A stretch of 9,248 nt of DNA from JAQGMO01 sp050954505. GTDB taxonomy: Bacteria > Pseudomonadota > Gammaproteobacteria > Burkholderiales > Burkholderiaceae_D. The stretch is from assembly GCA_050954505.1 (NCBI GenBank), contig JBPBPY010000099.1, positions 1 through 9,248 of the forward strand. The letters run 5' to 3'. Made by a program: the position numbers and the translations under genes. Each line of letters starts with the position of its first letter. The first letter of the stretch is position 1. The notes below the pieces were generated by a model. That model did no database searches. It had not been told where the DNA came from and was given only the letters and a program-made list of their open reading frames with translations. This document shows, in pieces, positions 1 to 5,018 of this stretch.

Positions 1-3
1 GTA

Positions 4-861
4 ATGGGTTTTACTGTCATCATTCCGGCGCGACTGGCTTCCACGCGCCTGCCCAACAAGCCGATTGCAGATCTTGGCGGCAAGCCGATGATCGTGCGCG
101 TGGCCGAACGCGCGGCACTCTCGGGCGCCGACCGGGTCATCGTGGCAACCGACCACGAGTCGATTGTCGCGGTCTGCCGGGAACATGGCGTGGCCGTGCA
201 GATGACCCGTGCCGACCACGCTTCGGGCACCGACCGCATTGCCGAAGTCGCCGTTGCCCTTGTTCTGGCACCGCAGGCGGTGGTGGTCAATGTACAGGGG
301 GACGAGCCGCTGATCGACCCGGCACTGATTGCCGCCACGGCAGCCTTGATCAGTGCCGGTGTGCCCATGGCCACGGCCGCCCATCGCATCGACACCATGG
401 CCGAGCTGGCCAATCCCAATGTCGTCAAGGTGGTGCTCGACCGTGCTGGCCGGGCCTTGTATTTTTCCCGCGCAATCGTGCCCTGGCACCGGGATGGCTT
501 TGCCGCCGCAGCCCGGGCTTCGGCAAGCGGGGCAGCGGTGGCCGGTGCCGCTGCAGGCACCGATGGCATTGATGGCACCCATGGTTCAAATGGCAGCAGC
601 GCAGCTGCGGGGTTGGGCAACGGTTTGCCGCCCGGCTACCAGCCTCTGCGCCACATTGGTTTGTATGCCTACGAAAATGCCTTCCTGCAGGCCTATCCCG
701 CACTGGCGCCATCGCCACTGGAACAGATCGAGGCGCTGGAGCAGTTGCGCGTGCTCTGGCACGGCCATCCGATTGCAGTGCATGTCATCGATGCCATGCC
801 CCATGCCGGTGTCGATACCCCTGAAGATCTGGCGCGCGTGCGCGCGCATTTTGATTCCTGA
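4..861 (+). CDS. kdsB: CMP-Kdo synthetase (3-deoxy-manno-octulosonate cytidylyltransferase)
   Basis: Cytoplasmic enzyme that couples CTP and Kdo to give CMP-Kdo and pyrophosphate, the activated sugar for the LPS inner core. The 285-residue protein opens with the family N-terminus FTVIIPARLASTRLPNKP (residues 3-20, nucleotide-binding loop). It keeps VATDH (47-51), MTRADHASGTDR (67-78), VNVQGDEPLI (95-104, with metal-binding Asp100), ALYFSRAIVPW (151-161), PLRHIGLYAY (214-223), SPLEQIEALEQLRVLW (237-252) and GVDTPEDL (269-276, with the second metal-ligand Asp271). Family members are usually about 250 residues. The excess is a low-complexity Ala/Gly/Ser insert at roughly 166-211, which includes five Gly-X-Y triplets (185-199). 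All catalytic motifs flank the insert, so the enzyme is probably active. The ATG at 4 matches the usual family start; only three bases lie upstream, so its ribosome binding site is not visible. Function is near certain from the motifs. Confidence 0.97.
   Translation: MGFTVIIPARLASTRLPNKPIADLGGKPMIVRVAERAALSGADRVIVATDHESIVAVCREHGVAVQMTRADHASGTDRIAEVAVALVLAPQAVVVNVQGDEPLIDPALIAATAALISAGVPMATAAHRIDTMAELANPNVVKVVLDRAGRALYFSRAIVPWHRDGFAAAARASASGAAVAGAAAGTDGIDGTHGSNGSSAAAGLGNGLPPGYQPLRHIGLYAYENAFLQAYPALAPSPLEQIEALEQLRVLWHGHPIAVHVIDAMPHAGVDTPEDLARVRAHFDS
556..600 (+). repeat. Degenerate 9-bp tandem repeat inside kdsB (Gly-X-Y coding)
   Basis: Five consecutive 9-bp units, each beginning GGC or GGT, encode GTD-GID-GTH-GSN-GSS (residues 185-199). 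The first three units differ from each other at only one to three positions; the last two are more diverged. They lie inside the Ala/Gly-rich insert absent from typical KdsB. The pattern fits expansion by replication slippage in frame, since 9-bp steps keep the reading frame. The repeat itself is seen directly; the origin is inference. Confidence 0.75.
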
Positions 862-901
862 GACATTGCACCGGCATGCCGCAGAGCGGATTGCCGATGG
901 C

Positions 902-936
902 CATGCAGAAACGCTGCTGGCGAGCAGAACTGCATG
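902..936. repeat. Nested inverted repeat (two-part hairpin) downstream of kdsB
   Basis: Outer arms CATGCAG (902-908) and CTGCATG (930-936) are perfectly complementary. Inside them CTGCT (914-918) pairs with AGCAG (923-927) around a GGCG loop. Unpaired AAACG and AA separate the two stems. No run of T follows, so it does not look like a standard intrinsic terminator. It could be an mRNA 3'-end structure or a protein-binding site. Confidence 0.5.
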
Positions 937-973
937 CTAAACTGCGGTTTCCGGCGCTGTGCAGGGAAATGAC

Positions 974-985
974 GCTGCATGCAGC
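974..985. repeat. 12-bp perfect palindrome GCTGCATGCAGC
   Basis: The sequence equals its own reverse complement over 12 bases, has no spacer, and lies about 300 bp upstream of adk. It contains the CTGCATG word that recurs around it (902, 930, 992, 1136). A spacer-free palindrome is a poor RNA hairpin but a plausible dimeric protein site. No known operator was recognised. Confidence 0.5.
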
Positions 986-1200
986 TGACCTCTGCATGAC
1001 GAAAGCGGGCCAATCGCATGGCGAAAGCATGGCAAAAGCGGCGTTCGTTTCCTCGCCAGATCAGTGACCAAAATAACAGTCATGGCGGAACGTAACGGCA
1101 AAAAAGCAGCAGCAACAATACAGCGCATCGTTGCGCATGCAGCGTTGGACAAGCAGGTCGATCAACAACGTGAGGCATGAAGCGTCAGGCAAACGTAGGC

Positions 1201-1225
1201 AAGCGTTGGACAAGCGTTGGACAAG
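1201..1225. repeat. 11-bp tandem repeat AAGCGTTGGAC upstream of adk
   Basis: Two exact head-to-tail copies of AAGCGTTGGAC lie at 1201-1211 and 1212-1222, followed by the start of a third (AAG). A separate copy, AGCGTTGGACAAGC, lies at 1141-1154, and a degenerate relative (AAACGTAGGC) directly precedes the tandem pair. The spacing is close to one helical turn. TTGGAC resembles a -35 box, but no -10 element sits at a fitting distance. Confidence 0.6.
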
Positions 1226-1269
1226 ATATGGCGCCGGATCTGGCTGCCGCAACAAATTTCAAACTCGTT

Positions 1270-1273
1270 AGGA
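1270..1273 (+). promoter_or_regulatory. Ribosome binding site of adk
   Basis: AGGA (within TTAGGAAAA) ends seven bases before the ATG at 1281, a normal Shine-Dalgarno spacing. It supports this start, which also matches the conserved adenylate kinase N-terminus. Confidence 0.75.
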
Positions 1274-1280
1274 AAATTTC

Positions 1281-1937
1281 ATGCGCCTCATCCTGCTAGG
1301 AGCGCCTGGTGCCGGTAAAGGCACGCAAGCAACGTTCATCAAGGAAAAGTTCAACATTCCGCAGATTTCCACTGGCGACATGTTGCGCGCTGCCGTCAAG
1401 GCAGGAACGCCGCTGGGCATTGAAGCCAAGAAGGTCATGGATGCCGGCGGACTGGTGTCGGACGATATCATCATCGGCCTGGTCAAGGATCGCCTGAAAC
1501 AGTCGGACTGCCAGAACGGTTATCTGTTCGATGGTTTTCCGCGCACCATCCCTCAGGCTGAAGCGATGAAGGAAGCGGGCGTGCAGATCGATTATGTCCT
1601 GGAGATCGATGTGCCGGACGAAGCCATCGTCGAGCGCATGAGCGGGCGCCGTGTGCATCCTGCCTCGGGGCGCAGCTACCACGTCAAGTTCAACCCGCCC
1701 AAGGTCGAGGGCCGCGACGACGCCACCGGCGAGGAGCTGATCCAGCGCGACGACGACCGTGAGGATACCGTGCTCAAGCGCCTGTCGGTCTACCATGATC
1801 AGACTGAAATCCTGGTGCAGTACTACAACGACTGGGCCCGTTCGGGCCAGGCCGGCGCTCCCCAGTACCGCAAGATTGCCGGTGTTGGCCCTGTCGAAAC
1901 CATTCGCGACAGCGCGTTTGCGGCATTGGCGCGCTAA
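1281..1937 (+). CDS. adk: Adenylate kinase
   Basis: Cytoplasmic enzyme catalysing ATP + AMP = 2 ADP, essential for adenylate balance. The 218 residues match the long (LID-containing) bacterial form, about 214 in E. coli. Visible motifs are the P-loop GAPGAGKGT (7-15, Lys13), STGDMLR in the AMP site (30-36, Arg36), and FDGFPRT (83-89, Arg88). The LID begins GRRVHPASGRSYHVKF (122-137), with Arg123, and runs through NPPKVEGRDD to about 159. The four Zn-binding cysteines of Gram-positive LIDs are absent, as expected for a proteobacterial enzyme. The conserved RDDDREDTVLKRL (156-168) follows. The ATG at 1281 has a good ribosome binding site and gives the exact family N-terminus. The gene is followed by a hairpin and an intrinsic terminator, so it probably ends its transcript. 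Certain by motif content. Confidence 0.98.
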   Translation: MRLILLGAPGAGKGTQATFIKEKFNIPQISTGDMLRAAVKAGTPLGIEAKKVMDAGGLVSDDIIIGLVKDRLKQSDCQNGYLFDGFPRTIPQAEAMKEAGVQIDYVLEIDVPDEAIVERMSGRRVHPASGRSYHVKFNPPKVEGRDDATGEELIQRDDDREDTVLKRLSVYHDQTEILVQYYNDWARSGQAGAPQYRKIAGVGPVETIRDSAFAALAR

Positions 1938-1951
1938 GGGCTTGCGCCTGT

Positions 1952-1980
1952 GCGCGTTGCGGCACTGGTTGCCGCTGCGC
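1952..1980 (+). other. Hairpin just after the adk stop codon
   Basis: GCGGCA (1959-1964) and TGCCGC (1970-1975) form a perfect 6-bp stem around CTGGT. Outer GCGC arms (1952-1955 and 1977-1980) extend it across a small internal loop. No T-tract follows. It may stabilise the adk mRNA 3' end or simply reflect high GC content. Confidence 0.4.
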
Positions 1981-2034
1981 TGCAGCAGATTTCGCAGCAC
2001 GGATTGCAGTCACGGCGCCAGTCGTGCCAAGACA

Positions 2035-2062
2035 AAAAAAGCGAACTGCGGTTCGCTTTTTT
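2035..2062 (+). terminator. Rho-independent terminator of adk, probably bidirectional
   Basis: The stem GCGAAC (2041-2046) / GTTCGC (2051-2056) closes a TGCG tetraloop and is followed by six T (2057-2062). Seven A (2034-2040) precede the stem, so the minus-strand transcript would also end in a U-run and the stem can be lengthened by A-U pairs. The loop C(UGCG)G belongs to the very stable UNCG tetraloop class. It lies about 100 bp after the adk stop codon, separating adk from hppA transcription. Confidence 0.92.
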
Positions 2063-2103
2063 CATGCGCGTGTGCCGGCAAGCACCCTGTGCAAAAGTAT
2101 TTG

Positions 2104-2132
2104 TTGTTTCAATGAATTTGATGCCGTATAAA
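2104..2132 (+). promoter_or_regulatory. Probable sigma70 promoter of hppA
   Basis: TTGTTT (2104-2109) as the -35 box is separated by exactly 17 bp from TATAAA (2127-2132) as the -10 box. It sits in a local AT-rich stretch right after the adk terminator. Transcription would begin near 2139-2141, giving a leader of about 305 nt before hppA. An overlapping alternative -10 box is TATAAC at 2133-2138. Position and match are seen directly; activity is inferred. Confidence 0.65.
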
Positions 2133-2242
2133 TATAACAAGATTGTGGTTTCCAAAACTTTCCAGCCTGGCGGCGTTCGCACCGCGGTTTTCCCTTCTTG
2201 AGCTTCCCGCCTTTTTGCCGCATGCTGGGATTTTGCGCCGAC

Positions 2243-2259
2243 GCAGCGCCTTGCGCTGC
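2243..2259 (+). other. Perfect 7-bp hairpin in the hppA leader
   Basis: GCAGCGC (2243-2249) pairs with GCGCTGC (2253-2259) around a CTT loop. The right arm overlaps the left arm of a competing 9-bp stem (GCTGCTGCC 2255-2263 with GGCAGCAGC 2280-2288), so the two cannot form together. No T-run follows either stem. Confidence 0.5.
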
Positions 2260-2280
2260 TGCCGAGGCGAGTTTGACCGG

Positions 2281-2298
2281 GCAGCAGCAGCAGCAGCA
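2281..2298. repeat. (GCA)6 microsatellite in the hppA leader
   Basis: Six exact GCA triplets are followed by CCAGCACCAGCC, which looks like decayed copies. The tract is noncoding if hppA starts at 2445. It supplies the right arm of the 9-bp alternative leader stem, so changes in repeat number would offer that stem different registers. Confidence 0.7.
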
Positions 2299-2432
2299 CC
2301 AGCACCAGCCCCGCACAAGAGGGCCGCGTAATGGCCTGGTTCGCACCTGGTTCGCCCTGGCGTTGCCGGGGAAAGCGCTACGCAGCAGGCAAGGCGCGCG
2401 CTGCCGAACCATTCCGCTTCGTTGTCATCAAT

Positions 2433-2439
2433 GGAGGAG
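2433..2439 (+). promoter_or_regulatory. Strong ribosome binding site deciding the hppA start
   Basis: GGAGGAG ends five bases before the ATG at 2445. This is a near-consensus Shine-Dalgarno sequence and favours 2445 over the in-frame ATG at 2331. The latter has only AGAGGG at 2318-2323 and would add 38 Arg-rich residues not typical of the family. Confidence 0.85.
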
Positions 2440-2444
2440 TCGAT

Positions 2445-4571
2445 ATGGCAGCAACTGGCTTGTTGTTCGCCGTGGCATGCGGCGTGGTGGCCGTGATCTA
2501 CGGTCTGATGTCCCGGCGCTGGATCTTGCGGCAAGACCCCGGCAATGCGCGCATGCAGGAAATCGCCCTGGCGATACAGCAGGGCGCCGCAGCCTATCTG
2601 GCGCGGCAGTATCGCACCATTGCCATCGTCGGACTTGTGCTGTTTCTGTTGATCGGCTTCATCCCTGGACTGGGCTGGGTCACCGCGCTGGGATTCCTGG
2701 TGGGTGCCGTGCTCTCCGGGGCCTGCGGATTCATCGGCATGAATGTCTCGGTCAGGGCAAATGTACGTACTGCCCAGGCCGCCACGAAAGGCATGGATGC
2801 GGCATTGAACGTGGCCTTCCGGGGTGGTGCCATCACCGGCATGCTGGTGGTGGGCCTGGGTCTGCTCGGGGTGGCCATCTTTTACTGGGTTCTGGTCTTC
2901 CATGCTCCGGTGCCAGCCTCCGCAAGCACGCCGCATGACTTGATCAAGCCGCTGATCGGCCTGGCGTTCGGCGCCTCGCTGATCTCGATTTTCGCACGCC
3001 TGGGCGGCGGCATTTTCACCAAGGGCGCCGATGTCGGCGCCGACCTGGTCGGCAAGGTCGAGGCCGGCATTCCCGAGGACGACCCGCGCAATCCGGCCGT
3101 CATCGCCGACAACGTCGGCGACAATGTTGGCGACTGTGCCGGCATGGCGGCCGATCTGTTCGAGACCTACGTCGTCACGCTGGTTGCCACCATGCTCCTC
3201 GGTACCTTGACGATGGCAGGGCAGGAAACGGTGGCTGCCCTGTACCCGTTGCTGCTGGGCGGCGTCTCGATTCTGGCCTCCATCGTCGGCTGCGGCATGG
3301 TCCGGCACAAGCCCGGGCGCAAGATCATGTCTGCGCTTTATACCGGGCTCTGGTGGGCTGCCGCGCTGTCGCTGCTCGGCTTTGCGGTTGTGACCTGGCT
3401 CATGGTGCCGGCTGCGCTGCGCCTGCCGATGATGGGTTCGGCCGTGGTGGGCATCGTGCTGACCGGCTTGATGGTCTACATAACCGAGTACTACACCGGC
3501 ACCGATTTCAAACCGGTACGGCATGTGGCAATGGCATCGACGACCGGGCATGGCACCAACATCATCGCCGGCCTCGGTGTGTCGATGAAGTCCACTGCCT
3601 GGCCGGTGCTGTCGGTGTGCGCCGCCATCCTGGTGTCGTACCGGCTTGGCGGCCTGTATGGCATTGCCATTGCCGCCACCTCGATGTTGTCGATGGCCGG
3701 CATCGTGGTGGCGCTCGATGCCTATGGTCCCATCACCGACAACGCCGGCGGCATCGCCGAAATGGCGGGCATGCCGGATGCAGTGCGCGCCATCACCGAC
3801 CCGCTCGACGCCGTGGGCAATACCACCAAGGCGGTGACCAAGGGCTACGCCATCGGCTCGGCCGGACTGGCGGCGCTGGTCCTGTTTGCCGACTATACCC
3901 ATGCCCTCGATGCGCTGGGCAAGCACACTGTCTTCGAACTGTCGAATCCCTCGGTGATCGTCGGCTTGTTCATCGGCGGCCTGATTCCGTACCTGTTCGG
4001 CGCCATGGCAATGGAAGCGGTGGGGCGCGCTGCCGCTGCCGTGGTGGTCGAAGTGCGGCGCCAGTTCCGCGACATTGCCGGCATCATGGATGGCAGCGGC
4101 AAGCCCGAGTATGACCGCGCAGTCGACATGCTGACCTCCGCCGCCATCAAGGAAATGATCGTGCCGTCGCTGTTGCCGGTGGTCGTGCCGATCGCGGTCG
4201 GCATGCTGCTGGGGCCCCCTGCGCTGGGCGGCGTGCTCATGGGGGCCATCATCACCGGCATTTTTGTCGCCATTTCCATGACCACCGGTGGTGGCGCCTG
4301 GGACAATGCAAAAAAATACATCGAGGACGGCCATCATGGCGGCAAAGGCTCGGATGCCCACAAGGCTGCCGTGACCGGCGACACGGTCGGCGATCCCTAC
4401 AAGGATACGGCCGGCCCGGCGGTCAACCCGCTGATCAAGATCATCAATATCGTCGCCTTGCTGATCGTGCCCCTGCTGCCCGCCAAAGGAACGCAGTTCG
4501 ATGTCGCCAGCCATTCCGCACCGGCACTGCAGCTGGCAAGCAAACCCCCGGCCGGTGACCGGTTGCGCTGA
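2445..4571 (+). CDS. hppA: Membrane-bound H+-translocating pyrophosphatase, K+-independent type
   Basis: Integral inner-membrane pump that hydrolyses pyrophosphate to two phosphates and exports protons. With the start at 2445 the protein has 708 residues, in the usual range for the roughly 16-helix family, and begins directly with a membrane helix (ATGLLFAVACGVVAVIYGL). The substrate-site signatures are intact: GADVGADLVGKVE (194-206, with Asp196 and Lys204), EDDPRNPA (211-218) and ADNVGDNVGDCAG (221-233, with Asp222, Asp226 and Asp230). Further matches are ITDNAGGIAEMAGM, GGAWDNAKKYIEDG and the C-terminal GDTVGDPYKDTAGPAVNPL. GNTTKAVTKGYAIGS carries Lys462 and Thr465, where K+-dependent enzymes have Ala-Ala/Gly, so it should not need potassium. 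It has its own promoter and leader. The C-terminus ends in a short polar tail (about 20 residues) after the last helix. Na+-pumping is less likely because Na+-pumps belong to K+-dependent groups. Confidence 0.97.
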   Translation: MAATGLLFAVACGVVAVIYGLMSRRWILRQDPGNARMQEIALAIQQGAAAYLARQYRTIAIVGLVLFLLIGFIPGLGWVTALGFLVGAVLSGACGFIGMNVSVRANVRTAQAATKGMDAALNVAFRGGAITGMLVVGLGLLGVAIFYWVLVFHAPVPASASTPHDLIKPLIGLAFGASLISIFARLGGGIFTKGADVGADLVGKVEAGIPEDDPRNPAVIADNVGDNVGDCAGMAADLFETYVVTLVATMLLGTLTMAGQETVAALYPLLLGGVSILASIVGCGMVRHKPGRKIMSALYTGLWWAAALSLLGFAVVTWLMVPAALRLPMMGSAVVGIVLTGLMVYITEYYTGTDFKPVRHVAMASTTGHGTNIIAGLGVSMKSTAWPVLSVCAAILVSYRLGGLYGIAIAATSMLSMAGIVVALDAYGPITDNAGGIAEMAGMPDAVRAITDPLDAVGNTTKAVTKGYAIGSAGLAALVLFADYTHALDALGKHTVFELSNPSVIVGLFIGGLIPYLFGAMAMEAVGRAAAAVVVEVRRQFRDIAGIMDGSGKPEYDRAVDMLTSAAIKEMIVPSLLPVVVPIAVGMLLGPPALGGVLMGAIITGIFVAISMTTGGGAWDNAKKYIEDGHHGGKGSDAHKAAVTGDTVGDPYKDTAGPAVNPLIKIINIVALLIVPLLPAKGTQFDVASHSAPALQLASKPPAGDRLR

Positions 4572-4593
4572 CCGGTTGCCGCTGGCTACCGGT
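4571..4593 (+). other. Hairpin overlapping the hppA stop codon
   Basis: ACCGGT (4571-4576) pairs with ACCGGT (4588-4593), and GCC (4578-4580) with GGC (4584-4586). A single T-T mismatch separates the two stems and the loop is GCT. The first A of the stem is the last base of the TGA stop. A near-exact direct repeat, TGACCGGTTGC, at 4556-4566 and 4569-4579 flanks the stop. No T-run follows, so this may be a Rho-dependent or 3'-protective structure. Confidence 0.5.
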
Positions 4594-4625
4594 GTGTGCG
4601 TGCTGTCATGCTTGTCCTTGCCATC

Positions 4626-4655
4626 GCGGCATCCGTCAGGGGCGACGGATGCCGC
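4626..4655. terminator. 12-bp perfect hairpin downstream of hppA (possible transcript end)
   Basis: GCGGCATCCGTC (4626-4637) and GACGGATGCCGC (4644-4655) form an uninterrupted 12-bp stem with the loop AGGGGC. It lies 55 bp after the hppA stop and is the strongest inverted repeat in the window. It lacks the T-tract of a canonical intrinsic terminator on either strand, so its role as a terminator is uncertain. It could instead protect the mRNA 3' end or be a protein site. Confidence 0.45.
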
Positions 4656-4781
4656 TGCAGGGGGCCTGTATCGACTGCATCGCCTGCACTGCAGAGGCCG
4701 CTTTGAAAAATTGCGGTTGCTGCCGGATCTCCCTTGATTTCCCCACACGCCGTGCTTCTGCAGGAATTGCATGTTCTGCAG

Positions 4782-4880
4782 TATCTTGCATTTATCGGCA
4801 TAATATGTGATCCTATGTTGACCTGAGGAAATTAAATTATTCAATTCGATACTGGAATTAATGGATAATAAGTAACATTC
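4782..4880 (+). promoter_or_regulatory. AT-rich island, probable promoter region of the kinase gene
   Basis: About 100 bp are clearly AT-rich in a GC-rich setting. Candidate -10 elements are CATAAT (4799-4804) and GATAAT (4864-4869), and TTGACC (4818-4823) is a good -35 box. No pair has both a strong match and a 16-18 bp spacing; the best of them, TTCAAT (4840-4845) with GATAAT at 18 bp, is weak. An activator-dependent or alternative-sigma promoter would fit. The exact promoter is not determined. Confidence 0.4.
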
Positions 4881-4977
4881 GGTGCTGCACCCGAGATCGG
4901 AATCGGCGTGGCCCCATGCACAGGAATCAGGAATTTTCCATCGCCCGGCGGGTGTGGACCCAACCGTTGCCGAATCG

Positions 4978-5011
4978 CTTTCGCGCAATGAATCTGCTGG
5001 CGCGCAAAGAG
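4978..5011 (+). promoter_or_regulatory. Weak ribosome binding site of the kinase gene inside a possible hairpin
   Basis: AAAGAG (5006-5011) ends seven bases before the ATG at 5019 and is the only Shine-Dalgarno-like element. CTTTCGCGC (4978-4986) can pair with GCGCG (5000-5004) and AAAG (5006-5009) with one bulged C, leaving a 13-nt loop. If formed, this stem would hide most of the ribosome binding site. The pairing is seen in the sequence; a regulatory role is inference. Confidence 0.4.
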
Positions 5012-5018
5012 TTGAATA

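Larger units (their letters stand above)
862..1280. other. 419-bp intergenic gap between kdsB and adk, no credible gene
   Basis: No open frame here has protein-like composition together with a ribosome binding site. The longest frames are 63-71 codons, with starts that lack Shine-Dalgarno sequences and no recognisable motifs. The gap holds several palindromes: CGGCATGCCG at 872-881, a nested inverted repeat at 902-936, and a 12-bp perfect palindrome at 974-985. It also holds recurring CTGCATG/CATGCAG words and an 11-bp tandem repeat just upstream of adk. I could not identify a confident sigma70 promoter, although adk presumably needs one in or upstream of this gap. No T-tract terminator follows kdsB. 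Confidence 0.7.
2140..2444 (+). other. Long structured 5' leader of hppA
   Basis: About 300 nt lie between the predicted start of transcription and the hppA start codon. I could not match the leader to a riboswitch class I know. It contains a perfect 7-bp hairpin (2243-2259), an alternative 9-bp stem (2255-2263 with 2280-2288) that shares bases with it, and a (GCA)6 tract (2281-2298). A second copy of the hairpin's right arm, GCGCTGC, lies at 2398-2404, about 30 nt before the Shine-Dalgarno sequence. Such competing stems are compatible with leader regulation, but high GC content alone produces some pairing. A frame in phase with hppA is open from 2277 and offers an ATG at 2331, probably not the real start. 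Confidence 0.45.
4572..5018. other. 447-bp intergenic gap between hppA and the kinase gene
   Basis: The first third (4571-4700) is GC-rich and packed with hairpins and CTGCAG/TGCA-type repeats. The middle (about 4782-4880) is a markedly AT-rich island that likely holds the promoter of the downstream kinase. The last part (4880-5018) is a GC-rich leader with several short hairpins. A 72-codon cysteine-rich frame with a GTG start (4592-4810) and a 90-codon frame overlapping the kinase start (4916-5188) both lack ribosome binding sites, and I do not call either one. No riboswitch class was recognised. Confidence 0.6.

Noticed and set aside
876..1067. A 63-codon frame between kdsB and adk
   Set aside because: Its ATG lies in the CGGCATGCCG palindrome with no ribosome binding site. 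Composition is not protein-like and it resembles no known family.
1206..1232. TTGGAC plus TATGGC as a promoter for adk
   Set aside because: The spacing is only 15 bp and the -10 match is poor. The -35-like box is part of the 11-bp repeat.
2169..2191. GC-rich palindrome followed by TTTT as an attenuator in the hppA leader
   Set aside because: The stem is only four base pairs with a long loop, and the T-run is short. Not convincing as a terminator.
4861..4875. Four-codon mini-frame ATG GAT AAT AAG TAA in the AT-rich island
   Set aside because: Too short to judge and has no ribosome binding site. Expected by chance in AT-rich DNA.
2109..4988. A 959-codon open frame on the minus strand opposite hppA
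   Set aside because: It mirrors the high-GC third positions of hppA, has a Gly/His/Gln/Asp-rich composition without domains, and runs through promoter, leader and both gaps. It is a shadow of the real gene.
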